Below are positions 1 through 8,254 of a DNA stretch of 64,000 bases, piece after piece (the stretch's first letter is position 1; every line of letters begins with the position of its first letter). A program made the translations under genes and the position numbers. The DNA is from an uncultured Bacteroidota bacterium (GTDB lineage Bacteria; Bacteroidota; Bacteroidia; Flavobacteriales; Flavobacteriaceae). The notes below the pieces were generated by a model. It ran no database searches. It saw only the letters and a program-made list of their open reading frames with translations, and had not been told where the DNA came from. The stretch lies in assembly GCA_902598305.1 (NCBI GenBank), contig CACKBL010000002.1:124001-188000 (forward strand). Direction: 5' to 3'.

Positions 1-1064
1 TTAGCAAATTCAACCTTAAAACCAAATTCTTCAGCTACTATTGTTAGAGTTTCAGCATCTAGCCTTTGATTCATTGTTACCATTATCCCCAATGACATAC
101 AAGCAGATATAATTTCATTGCCTGCAACCTCCATCATAGTTGCAACTTCTCCCACGGTGATAAACTCTGTTACCCTTAAGGTTTTACTTTGCGCTTCTTG
201 AATGGCTTGCTCTTCTTCGGTTTTTTGTTTATGTTGAACTCTCTTATCTCTTCTGTATTTTGCCCCTTTAGATTTTGAGGATTTACCCTGAAGTTTTTCT
301 AAAGTCTCTCTAATTTGTTTTTGGACTTCTTCCTCAGAAGGTTCAACTTTTAAATTTTGAATTTTACTCGATTCCTTCTTTTTAGGCTGATTTTTTTTTG
401 ATTGAATATTTTCAGCATTCGGTTTTTTTTGATTGGTTTCTTTGGTTACAATTCTTTTTCTTTTTTTCTTTCTAGAAGCTTCAACACTTTTTTCTTGCTC
501 TTTAATTTTTTCCAAATCAACCGTCTCTCCAGTCTTAACAGGAGCGACAATTTTTTTATAAATAGTAGTTAATTTTTCATTATCTAGAGGAAGTTTTTCT
601 TCATTACTATTCTTATCAATACTTGAATCTTGATTTGCATCTTTTTTTACTATTTTTTTGTCTTCATTTTCTTGTAGTGTTAAATCTTTAGATAGATTTT
701 TTTTCGAATTCAAATCAATTTTCCCTACGGGTTTAAATTTTCTTACAGAACTACTAGCGGTTATTATTTCAGTATTTTTTTCTGTGTTGATGATTTTTTC
801 TTGTTCTCTTTTTTCCTGCTGAATTCTTAAATTTTCCTTTTCCTTTCTTTTTTCCTCACTAATTTCAGCAGATTCATCCTTTTTTGACTTATCGACTTTA
901 AATCCTTCTAATAACAATTCATAGGTTTCTTGAGAAATTTTTGTTGTAGGCCTTGCCTCAATCTCACAACCAACATTTGATAAATACTCCACAGCTCTAT
1001 CTAGAGAAATGTTTAGCTCTCTTAAAACTTTATTTAATCGTAATGTAAGTGCTTTATCTGCCAT
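1..1064 (-). CDS. infB: Translation initiation factor IF-2, N-terminal part (cut by window edge)
   Basis: The reverse strand encodes a protein starting MADKALTLRLNKVLRELNIS at the ATG at 1064-1062 and staying open to base 1. The first ~50 residues match the helical IF2-N type domain of Bacteroidota IF-2. A long, low-complexity Lys/Glu/Ser-rich linker follows, and the visible end (about residues 325-354) has a second IF2-N repeat around DAETLTIVAEEFGFKVEF. The GTPase domains, which position initiator tRNA on the 30S subunit, lie beyond the window. It is the last gene of rimP-nusA-infB, 34 bp after nusA, the conserved order in most bacteria. Family assignment is firm; only completeness is unknown. 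Confidence 0.93.
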   Translation of the reverse strand, partial: MADKALTLRLNKVLRELNISLDRAVEYLSNVGCEIEARPTTKISQETYELLLEGFKVDKSKKDESAEISEEKRKEKENLRIQQEKREQEKIINTEKNTEIITASSSVRKFKPVGKIDLNSKKNLSKDLTLQENEDKKIVKKDANQDSSIDKNSNEEKLPLDNEKLTTIYKKIVAPVKTGETVDLEKIKEQEKSVEASRKKKRKRIVTKETNQKKPNAENIQSKKNQPKKKESSKIQNLKVEPSEEEVQKQIRETLEKLQGKSSKSKGAKYRRDKRVQHKQKTEEEQAIQEAQSKTLRVTEFITVGEVATMMEVAGNEIISACMSLGIMVTMNQRLDAETLTIVAEEFGFKVEFA

Positions 1065-1098
1065 AAACTAAAATCGATTTGATACTTTTTTAATTAAA

Positions 1099-2331
1099 CT
1101 ATTCTTCAAATTCTTCCTTTAAAATTCTAATTACTTCTTTTATGGTTTCTTCCTCTAGGTCGGTTCGTTTGATAAGTTCTGACTGATCTAATTCCAAAAT
1201 ACTTTTTGCCGTATCAAGTCCCACCTTTTTAAACTCCTCAATAACCCAATCATCAATTTCATCTGAGAATTCACTTAATTCCACATCTTCCTCCATACCC
1301 TCTCTATATACATCAATTTCATAACCAGTTAATTGTCCTGCAAGTCGAATGTTATTGCCTCCCCTGCCAATTGCTTTTGAAACCTCTTCTGGATTTAAAA
1401 AAACTTGAACTCTTTTGTTATCCTCATCAATCTTTAAGGAATTTACTTTTGCTGGCGAAAGGGATCGAGTAATATAAAGTTGTAAGTTGTTAGTGTAGTT
1501 TATTACATCAATATTTTCATTTCCCAACTCTCTGACTATACCATGTATTCTAGATCCCTTCATTCCGACACATGCGCCAACCGGGTCTATTCTGTCATCA
1601 TATGAGTCTACCGAAACTTTAGCTTTATCTCCAGGAATTCTCACTGCTTTTTTTATGTTAATAAGACCATCAAAAACTTCTGGAATTTCCTGTTCAAATA
1701 ATTTCTCCAAAAATTTAGGGGAGGTTCTTGTAAAAACTATTCTAGGTTTGTTTCCCCTTAGTTCAACACTCTCAATTATTCCTCTAACACTGTCACCTTT
1801 TCTGTAAAAATCAGAACCAATCTGTTTGTCCTTTGGCAATATCAACTCATTACCGTCATCATCCAATAAAATCACCTCTCTATTTCTTACATGATGGACC
1901 TCAGCTGTGTAAAGTTCTCCTTCAAGTTCCTTAAATTGCTTGAATACATTTGTAGAGTCATGTTCATGAATTTTAGATACCAAATTTTGTCTTAGTGAAA
2001 GAATTACTCTCCTCCCTAAATCTATTAATTTAACCTCCTCGGATACATCTTCACCAACTTCGAAATCTGGTTCAATTTTTCTAGCTTCAGTCAACTCGAT
2101 TTCTTGGTTTGGATCCTCTACTTTACCATCATCAACAACAATCCTATTTCTCCAAATTTCTAAATCACCCTTGTCTGGATTTATGATAATATCAAAATTT
2201 TCGTCTGACCCATATTTTCGTTTCAATGTGTTTCTAAAAACCTCTTCGAGTATTACCATGAGGGTAACTCTGTCAATAAGTTTTTCATCTTTAAATTCTG
2301 AAAACGATTCTATAAGAGCTAAATTTTCCAT
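1099..2331 (-). CDS. nusA: Transcription termination/antitermination factor NusA
   Basis: A 410-residue RNA polymerase-binding factor that modulates pausing, intrinsic termination and antitermination. The N-terminal RNAP-binding domain spans about residues 1-125. An S1 domain follows at about 130-205, then KH1 around VGMKGSRIHGIVREL (about 250-265) and KH2 around AIGRGGNNIRLAGQL (about 320-335). The C-terminal tail is acidic (about 350-410), and the long acidic-repeat extension of E. coli NusA is absent, as usual in this phylum. It starts at ATG 2331, 7 bp after the rimP stop, so the two are probably co-transcribed. NusA itself may act on the hairpin in the operon leader; this is inference. 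Confidence 0.96.
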   Translation of the reverse strand: MENLALIESFSEFKDEKLIDRVTLMVILEEVFRNTLKRKYGSDENFDIIINPDKGDLEIWRNRIVVDDGKVEDPNQEIELTEARKIEPDFEVGEDVSEEVKLIDLGRRVILSLRQNLVSKIHEHDSTNVFKQFKELEGELYTAEVHHVRNREVILLDDDGNELILPKDKQIGSDFYRKGDSVRGIIESVELRGNKPRIVFTRTSPKFLEKLFEQEIPEVFDGLINIKKAVRIPGDKAKVSVDSYDDRIDPVGACVGMKGSRIHGIVRELGNENIDVINYTNNLQLYITRSLSPAKVNSLKIDEDNKRVQVFLNPEEVSKAIGRGGNNIRLAGQLTGYEIDVYREGMEEDVELSEFSDEIDDWVIEEFKKVGLDTAKSILELDQSELIKRTDLEEETIKEVIRILKEEFEE

Positions 2332-2338
2332 ATTTTTT

Positions 2339-2803
2339 TTAATTTAAAATTACATGGGCTTTTTTATATTCGCCGTAATTAAAGTTTTTTGACAGATCGA
2401 CAGTTACCTTCCCTTTGCCAATTTTTTTTGGTTGTCTTTCTTTCCACTTTATTTCAAAACTCAAATTTGAAACTTTTGAAAGAACACCACTATATTTTTG
2501 GTCATCAAAGTCCGTTATTTCAATCTTTCTAGATATATTTTTTTTGAATTGTCTCATTAGTTTTAATGGATAATCAATTCCACAAGATCCAATCTCAACG
2601 GAATAATTAATTTCATCTTGGTTTAGATTTTTTTTAATATCGGAATTAATCGATACACAATCTTTAAGAGTTAAACCATTATCTCCGTCAAGAAATACTT
2701 TTACATCATTGTTAGCACCAAAAGTTATGTCTATCAAGAAAATTGATTCATAATTTTCAAGTACTTTACTCAAAATATCTCTAAATTTTTGTTCAAATTT
2801 CAT
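2339..2803 (-). CDS. rimP: Ribosome maturation factor RimP
   Basis: A 154-residue cytoplasmic protein needed for 30S subunit maturation. The N-terminal alpha/beta domain contains the conserved region ending VEIGSCGIDYPL (about residues 75-90), the RimP hallmark usually written VSSPGxDRPL. The C-terminal SH3-like barrel covers about 95-150. The reading frame stays open upstream to 2851, but that extension would be translated through a perfect hairpin and lies at or beyond the predicted transcript start. The ATG at 2803 (MKFEQKF) gives the usual family length and was chosen. First gene of rimP-nusA-infB. Confidence 0.93.
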   Translation of the reverse strand: MKFEQKFRDILSKVLENYESIFLIDITFGANNDVKVFLDGDNGLTLKDCVSINSDIKKNLNQDEINYSVEIGSCGIDYPLKLMRQFKKNISRKIEITDFDDQKYSGVLSKVSNLSFEIKWKERQPKKIGKGKVTVDLSKNFNYGEYKKAHVILN

Positions 2804-2804
2804 A

Positions 2805-2831
2805 TAAAAAAAAAGAAGACATTTGTCTTCT
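2805..2831 (-). terminator. Terminator-like hairpin in the rimP leader (candidate attenuator)
   Basis: On the minus strand AGAAGAC-AAAT-GTCTTCT forms a perfect 7-bp stem with a 4-nt loop (2814-2831). It is followed at once by a run of nine T (2806-2814), which ends three bases before the rimP ATG. This is the form of an intrinsic terminator. No minus-strand gene lies between it and the divergent gene at 2956, so it sits in the leader of rimP-nusA-infB. Structure is seen directly; attenuator function is inferred. Confidence 0.7.
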
Positions 2832-2850
2832 ACCTCTCCCAAAAACACCA

Positions 2851-2882
2851 CGAAATTACTTTAATTTTTTCATTATAGCAAA
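2851..2882 (-). promoter_or_regulatory. Candidate rimP-nusA-infB promoter
   Basis: On the minus strand TTTG (2882-2879) is followed after 20 bp by TAATTTCG (2858-2851), one mismatch from the Bacteroidota -7 element TAnnTTTG. Spacing is within the usual range. A start a few bases downstream would give a leader of about 40 nt, nearly all occupied by the hairpin at 2805-2831. Confidence 0.5.
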
Positions 2883-2932
2883 TCTTATATCAATAGAAAG
2901 ACAATTCATGGAGATTTGATTTAAAATATGAT

Positions 2933-2940
2933 TAATTTTG
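2933..2940 (+). promoter_or_regulatory. -7 promoter element of the ferredoxin-NADP reductase gene
   Basis: TAATTTTG matches TAnnTTTG exactly and ends 15 bp before the ATG at 2956. A TTTG lies at 2915-2918, but its 14-bp spacing is shorter than usual, so the -33 part is uncertain. The element supports ATG 2956 over an upstream in-frame TTG at 2938. Confidence 0.45.
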
Positions 2941-2955
2941 CAACAAATATGTAAA

Positions 2956-3969
2956 ATGATTAAAACCGATATTCTAATCATTGGTGCTGGACCTGTAGGC
3001 CTATTTGCTGTTTTCGAAGCTGGTCTTATGAAACTTAGATGTCATATAATTGATATCGTTTCAAGTCCAGGTGGCCAACTGACTGAGCTGTATCCAAAAA
3101 AACCAATATATGATATTCCTGGATATCCAAAGATACTTGCAGGAAAACTCATTGAAAATTTATTAGAACAGGCAAAACCATTCAAACCTGGTTTCACATT
3201 AGGAGAAAGGGCGGATTCATTTAAAAAAATTGGTGAATTTTTCGAGGTTACAACTAATGTGGGAACAAAACTCCAAGCTAAAGTTATTTTTATTGCTGGG
3301 GGACTTGGGAGTATGGAACCACGAAAACCTAAAATTAGTTTGATTGATAAATTTGAAAGGAAAGGTATTGAATTTTATGTGAAGAACCCTGATGCTTATT
3401 TAGACAAAAAAATATCAATATCTGGAGGAGGAGATTCTGCTCTTGATTGGGCAATTTATTTTTCAAAAAAATGTAAACACCCAATTAATTTAATACATAG
3501 AAGTAAAAGTTTTAGAGCCAATAAAGATTCAGTCGATAAGGTATTTGAACTAAACAAAGGTGGAAAACTTAACTTATATCTCGATTCCGAAGTTATTTCA
3601 ATAGATGGTAAAAATGATCATTTAAATTCGTTGTCGGTTAAAGATAGAAATGAGACGAAGTATAATCTTGAGACAGATTATTGGTTTCCTCTTTTTGGAT
3701 TGGTACCAAAGTTAGGGCCACTAGGGAATTGGGGGTTGGATATAGTAAAAAATGCAATTAGTGTTGACAATGCAAATGATTACAGCACCAATATAAAAGG
3801 CATCTTTGCAATTGGAGATATAAATACCTACGAAGGAAAATTAAAGCTAATCCTGTGTGGATTTCATGAAGCAACCTTAGCCGTTCACGGCGCATATAAG
3901 ATAATACATCCAGATAAAAAGAAAACTTTAAAATATACTACCATTCAAGGGGTAACAGGATTCGATTAA
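2956..3969 (+). CDS. Ferredoxin--NADP(+) reductase, thioredoxin-reductase-like type
   Basis: A 337-residue FAD flavoprotein of the TrxR-like ferredoxin/flavodoxin-NADP+ reductase group. FAD-binding GAGPVG is at residues 10-15, followed by a Bacillus/Bacteroidota-type GGQLTELYPKKPIYDIPG segment (about 42-60). The NADPH site ISGGGDSALDW is near residue 155. The FAD-closing region GIFAIGDINTYEGKLKLI is near 285. The redox CxxC of true thioredoxin reductase is absent, which separates this group from TrxB. Start: ATG 2956 rather than TTG 2938. It is monocistronic, divergent from rimP, and followed by the hairpin at 4089. Electron partner cannot be told from sequence. Confidence 0.88.
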   Translation: MIKTDILIIGAGPVGLFAVFEAGLMKLRCHIIDIVSSPGGQLTELYPKKPIYDIPGYPKILAGKLIENLLEQAKPFKPGFTLGERADSFKKIGEFFEVTTNVGTKLQAKVIFIAGGLGSMEPRKPKISLIDKFERKGIEFYVKNPDAYLDKKISISGGGDSALDWAIYFSKKCKHPINLIHRSKSFRANKDSVDKVFELNKGGKLNLYLDSEVISIDGKNDHLNSLSVKDRNETKYNLETDYWFPLFGLVPKLGPLGNWGLDIVKNAISVDNANDYSTNIKGIFAIGDINTYEGKLKLILCGFHEATLAVHGAYKIIHPDKKKTLKYTTIQGVTGFD

Positions 3970-4088
3970 TTGAATTTTAACTATTTATTGGGAAAACATT
4001 ATAAGTATTTTAACAAAAAAAAAATATTCTAAATGTAATTTTATAGGGAATATTTTTTCATGTAATTGACGATAATATTGTTGATAAT

Positions 4089-4118
4089 CCCCCAAATTTT
4101 TATTTGGGGGTTTTTAAT
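4089..4118 (+). terminator. Rho-independent terminator
   Basis: CCCCCAAAT (4089-4097) pairs perfectly with ATTTGGGGG (4102-4110) and is followed by TTTTTAATTTTT. It lies 120 bp after the reductase stop codon and 10 bp from the 3' end of the oppositely transcribed tRNA-Gln, so it ends the reductase transcript and could also help end the tRNA transcript. The rest of 3970-4088 holds no gene, only a weak AT-rich inverted repeat (about 4019-4058). Confidence 0.85.
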
Positions 4119-4127
4119 TTTTAAAAG

Positions 4128-4200
4128 TTGGCCCACTAGGGCTCGAACCTAGACTCTTCTGAACCAAAATCAGACGTGTTGCCAGTTACACCATGGGCCA
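4128..4200 (-). tRNA. tRNA-Gln (UUG)
   Basis: On the minus strand the 73-nt sequence starts TGGCCCA and ends TGGGCCA plus discriminator A, giving a full 7-bp acceptor stem. Anticodon stem TCTGA/TCAGA encloses loop TTTTGGT, so positions 34-36 read TTG. The T arm has CTAGG-TTCGAGC-CCTAG. No CCA is encoded; the next bases read CTT. It stands alone in the 391-bp gap between the reductase and the DUF2723 gene. The right part of that gap (4243-4360) holds only AT-rich upstream sequence. Confidence 0.97.
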
Positions 4201-4211
4201 CTCGGAGGGCT

Positions 4212-4242
4212 CAAATTTATAATAATATTATCATTTGACAAA
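4212..4242 (-). promoter_or_regulatory. tRNA-Gln promoter
   Basis: On the minus strand TTTG (4242-4239), 19 bp, TAAATTTG (4219-4212): both elements match the Bacteroidota housekeeping promoter exactly, and the -7 box ends 11 bp before the tRNA 5' end. It is the best promoter in the window and anchors the taxonomic call. Confidence 0.75.
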
Positions 4243-4360
4243 AACTGTATTTCGATAATAGGGCTAAAATTTATTTAAAAATTATCTCTTAACATTTAAT
4301 TTATTCTTCATAACAATTACTAAACCATTCAATATATAATGTTTATTTTCGTGTTCAAAT

Positions 4361-7300
4361 ATGAATAAATTAAACTTCCGTTTTTTAAATAAAGTTATTG
4401 CTTTTGTAGTTTTTGTAATTGCTTTGTCTACATTTTCATTAACGGTTGAACCAACAGCTAGTTTTTGGGATGCGGGAGAGTATATTTCAACTTCTGCAAA
4501 ACTTCAAATTGGTCATCCCCCTGGAGCACCATTTTACCAAATGATGGGTGCTTTTTTTTCGTTATTTGCGGATGGGGATGAAAATATTGCTTTGATGGTA
4601 AATTTTATGTCGGTTTTATCTAGTTCATTCGCTATACTTTTCTTGTATTTATCTCTAGTAATCCTAATAAAAAAATTCACAAAATTAATGGATTTAAACC
4701 CAGAAAATGAAAGGTTTTCAATTATGGGTTCCGCAGCAATCGGTGCTCTTTCTTTATGTTTTTCAGACAGCTTTTGGTTTAATGCAGTTGAAGCAGAGGT
4801 TTATGCTATGGCAACTCTCATTTTATCAGTTTTATTTTGGCTAGCTCTCAAATGGGAAGAAGAAATGAATACAGAATATGGAGATAAATGGTTGTTAATT
4901 ATATCTTTTGTGATAGGCCTTTCGTTCGGAGTTCACTTTATGGGTCTTTTGACAATACCTGCTATAGGTATGATTTACTTTTTCAAAAACACAAAAAAAA
5001 TTACACTTAAGAATTTTATATTATCAAATTTAGTTTCTGTTGCTATTCTACTCTTTATATTTAAACTCTTACTTCCATCTACTTTGGCGATTTTTGGAGA
5101 AGTCGAGGTTTTATTCGTAAATAATTTAGACCTTCCCTTTAACACTGGGACCATTTTTACTGGAGTTGTTATTTTATTATTCTTTTATTATAGCTTAAAA
5201 TTTACATCCCAAAAAAATTGGGTTAATATTAATACAGGTATTCTGTGTCTATTTTTCGTTTTACTCGGATTTTCTTCATGGATAATGCTCCCAATAAGAG
5301 CCAATGCTAATACGGTAATAAATGAAAACTCACCCACAGACGCTAGACAACTTCTAGCCTACTACAATTTGGAACAGTATCCAGAAACTAAACTTTTTTA
5401 CGGGCCGATGTTCTCAGACATGTATGCTGGACAAGATGACATTGAACCTTACATAGATGATAAACCTAAATATGAAAGGGACTATACTTTAAAAAAATAT
5501 GTTGTTGTCAATAATTGGGAAAGAGCAAAAGTGAATTCAAATCGCAACCATAGGGGAATTCTTCCAAGGCTTTGGAGTCCTGAACACGCAGAAAATTACA
5601 TAAACTTTACTGGCCCTTTAAATTTTAGATTGTCTTCCGAATACAAAAATAGTGATGAATTAAAATCAGTTGTTAGCGAATTTTATCAGCAACAATTAGA
5701 TGGAGAGTTAACAGGAAAAGACTATCATAATTTCTATAAAAATATGGCAAGATATATAGTTATTGAAAAACCATCTTTCTTGTCAAACTTGTACTTTTTT
5801 ATTACTTATCAGGTAAATTATATGTATGTAAGATATTTCATGTGGAATTTTGTTGGAAGACAAGATGATGTTCAAGGAAATTACGACGTACTACACGGAA
5901 ACTGGATTAGTGGAATAAATTTTATTGATGAAATTCGATTAGGAAATCAGGCCAAAATAACCGACGATGCGAAAAATAACAAAGCAAGAAATACATACTT
6001 TTTTCTCCCATTAATTCTCGGTCTAATTGGTTTTTTCTTTACATACAAATATGACAAAAGTATTTTTTGGATTTTATTAATTTTTTTCCTCTTTACCGGT
6101 TTAGCGTTAAAGGTCTATTTGAACGAACGTCCTTTTGAACCTAGAGAGCGCGATTATGCACTAGTGGGATCTTTTTATGTGTTTGCAATATGGATTGGAC
6201 TCGGTGCATATAATTTATGTTTAGAAATTAAAAAATATTGGAAATACAAGTTCGCTGATATTTTTACAATTTTTACGATTTTTTTATTGGTCCCTTTTTT
6301 AATGGGATTTCAGAATTGGGATGATCACGACCGTTCGAATAGATATACTGCTCAAGCTGTAGCCAAATCGTATTTAACTTCAATACAAGAAGAATCAGAT
6401 GCAATGATATTCACAATTGGAGATAATGATACATTTGCTCTGTGGTATGCTCAAGACATTGAAGGATACCGAACCGATGTAAGACCAATAAATACCAGTT
6501 TATTGGCGACTGATTGGTATATCGATCAGATGAAAAGAAAAACATATGAGAGTAATCCTATTCCCTCCCAGCTAACACATAACTTATATGCATATGGGGT
6601 TAGAGATTATATAAAGTATGAACCCGTAATTTCAGATTCGATAAGATGGGATATAAAAGATTTTGTTAGATGGATAGCAAGTGACAGAAAGGAAACAAAA
6701 TATAGACACCTAATAGAGCAATCAGGGGGTAATCCAAATCAATTCCCTATCGGTACTCAAGAAATGGTTTATTACCCTACCAATAAAATTAGAGTACCGG
6801 TTAATATTAAAAATGTAATTGAAAACGGTATCGTCAAAAAAGAAGATGAGGATTTGATTGTTCCTTACATAGACATTGATCTCCCAACCTCTGGAATATA
6901 TAAGAATCAAATGATGATGTTAGATATTTTAGCAAATAATGATTGGAAAAGACCCATTTATTTCACGGGAGGCAGTTTTTCTGATTCAGAATATATATGG
7001 ATGAAGGATTATCTTCAACTTGAAGGTCTAGTATACAAATTAGTACCCATAAAAACACCTCCCAATAGAAACAATCCCTATGTTATGGGAAGAGTAGATT
7101 CTGATTTGATGTACAACATTGTAAAACAATGGGAATGGGGAAATTCTAATTCAGAAAATATTTATCATGACCCAGAAACTAGAAAAAATAGTATATCCTA
7201 CAGAAGTAATATGGCTCGTTTGGCCGAAGAACTCATAAATAAAGATCAATTCGAAAAAGCTGAAGAAATTTTGGATTTGGCAATGGAAAAAATGCCAATA

Positions 7301-7912
7301 GATTTCTTTGGTTATTATAGTCTATTATATCCAATTATAGATAGTTACTATAGAATTAAAAAAGTTGGTAAGGCAAGAGAAATTTTAGAAAAAGTAATGC
7401 ATAAACATAAATTAAAATTAGCTTATTTCAATAGTCTTTCAGATTTTTTAAAGATTGATCTTGCAGAAGAAATTTTGACAGAAGTAGAAAGGTTTAGGTC
7501 ATTAATTGAAACCTCCTTGAAAAACAAGGATAAAGAAAAAATGGCTGATTATATAAAAGCATTTCAAAAATCAAGTATCGACTTCTCATTTCTTTATGGT
7601 AAATACGACTTTTATACTTCCCAAGAAGAATTCATAGAAGGTTTTTACCTATCAGGAGACACATTAAATGCTAGAAAGTTAGTTGATGAGATATCATTAG
7701 TGTATGAGGAAAGACTAAAACTAATTTCAAATTTTGATTCAACTAGGCAAATAGAGTTAGAGGAAAGAATTATGGACGAGGTCAACGGATACAGAAGAAT
7801 TTTATTTTATACTAATTTATATGATAATGAAGGGAGAGAGGAATTATTAGAAGAGAGAATTTATAATTCTATTAAAGATCTAGAAGTGTTTCAAAACTTA
7901 ATAAAAATCTAA
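4361..7912 (+). CDS. DUF2723 polytopic membrane protein (predicted glycosyltransferase, TMEM260-like)
   Basis: A 1183-residue protein. The first ~330 residues hold about eight hydrophobic helices and the family signature EPTASFWDAGEYISTSAKLQ near residue 30, with the acidic WDAGE typical of the GT-C superfamily. More helices lie at about 545-660. The rest is soluble; about 925-1180 is helical and TPR-like (repeated A-E-E-I-L-type segments). DUF2723 proteins are related to TMEM260, a protein O-mannosyltransferase, and are widespread in Bacteroidota. The sugar and acceptor here are unknown. The stop codon overlaps the convergent thioredoxin-like gene by 4 bp. Confidence 0.85.
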   Translation: MNKLNFRFLNKVIAFVVFVIALSTFSLTVEPTASFWDAGEYISTSAKLQIGHPPGAPFYQMMGAFFSLFADGDENIALMVNFMSVLSSSFAILFLYLSLVILIKKFTKLMDLNPENERFSIMGSAAIGALSLCFSDSFWFNAVEAEVYAMATLILSVLFWLALKWEEEMNTEYGDKWLLIISFVIGLSFGVHFMGLLTIPAIGMIYFFKNTKKITLKNFILSNLVSVAILLFIFKLLLPSTLAIFGEVEVLFVNNLDLPFNTGTIFTGVVILLFFYYSLKFTSQKNWVNINTGILCLFFVLLGFSSWIMLPIRANANTVINENSPTDARQLLAYYNLEQYPETKLFYGPMFSDMYAGQDDIEPYIDDKPKYERDYTLKKYVVVNNWERAKVNSNRNHRGILPRLWSPEHAENYINFTGPLNFRLSSEYKNSDELKSVVSEFYQQQLDGELTGKDYHNFYKNMARYIVIEKPSFLSNLYFFITYQVNYMYVRYFMWNFVGRQDDVQGNYDVLHGNWISGINFIDEIRLGNQAKITDDAKNNKARNTYFFLPLILGLIGFFFTYKYDKSIFWILLIFFLFTGLALKVYLNERPFEPRERDYALVGSFYVFAIWIGLGAYNLCLEIKKYWKYKFADIFTIFTIFLLVPFLMGFQNWDDHDRSNRYTAQAVAKSYLTSIQEESDAMIFTIGDNDTFALWYAQDIEGYRTDVRPINTSLLATDWYIDQMKRKTYESNPIPSQLTHNLYAYGVRDYIKYEPVISDSIRWDIKDFVRWIASDRKETKYRHLIEQSGGNPNQFPIGTQEMVYYPTNKIRVPVNIKNVIENGIVKKEDEDLIVPYIDIDLPTSGIYKNQMMMLDILANNDWKRPIYFTGGSFSDSEYIWMKDYLQLEGLVYKLVPIKTPPNRNNPYVMGRVDSDLMYNIVKQWEWGNSNSENIYHDPETRKNSISYRSNMARLAEELINKDQFEKAEEILDLAMEKMPIDFFGYYSLLYPIIDSYYRIKKVGKAREILEKVMHKHKLKLAYFNSLSDFLKIDLAEEILTEVERFRSLIETSLKNKDKEKMADYIKAFQKSSIDFSFLYGKYDFYTSQEEFIEGFYLSGDTLNARKLVDEISLVYEERLKLISNFDSTRQIELEERIMDEVNGYRRILFYTNLYDNEGREELLEERIYNSIKDLEVFQNLIKI

Positions 7913-8208
7913 TCAAGATACTCACTTATCAGACCAATGAGCGTATTTGCGTCTTGCTCACCGGTTTCTCTCCATACCATCTCTGATGATTTATAAATTG
8001 TAAACGTTGGGGCAGCCTTAATTCGAAGCGCTTCTGCTAACTTTGGGTTTTTCGATATATCTAATTTAATTACCTTCCCCCCATCTGCAATTGCTTTGGC
8101 TACATCCAGTAAAATAGGATGCATACTATCCTCTTCATTTTCAACATCCTCATAAAATACTAAAAGAATAGGTTTTTCTCCTTCGATTAAATCTCCAAAC
8201 TTTGACAT
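7909..8208 (-). CDS. Thioredoxin-fold protein lacking the CxxC motif
   Basis: A 99-residue single-domain thioredoxin-fold protein. The central beta strands (ILLVFYED, KVIKLDIS) and the cis-Pro segment AAPTFTIYK near residue 65 are conserved. The position of WCGPC reads EDSMHP, and the whole protein has no cysteine, so it cannot act as a dithiol oxidoreductase. Close Bacteroidota relatives are of the same cysteine-free type. A scaffold or binding role is possible but unproven. It follows the metallophosphoesterase gene by 46 bp on the same strand, so the two may be co-transcribed. Confidence 0.85.
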   Translation of the reverse strand: MSKFGDLIEGEKPILLVFYEDVENEEDSMHPILLDVAKAIADGGKVIKLDISKNPKLAEALRIKAAPTFTIYKSSEMVWRETGEQDANTLIGLISEYLD

Positions 8209-8254
8209 CTTTAATGTTCTGTTTCTTCTAATTTAGTTTTTTTCAAGCTTTTTT

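Noticed and set aside
2804-2851. Upstream in-frame extension of rimP
   Set aside because: It would begin at or before the predicted transcript start and be translated through the perfect hairpin; the family starts at MKFEQKF.
4019-4058. AT-rich inverted repeat as a second terminator after fpr
   Set aside because: Stem of A:T pairs with an 18-nt loop; the GC-rich hairpin at 4089 is far better.
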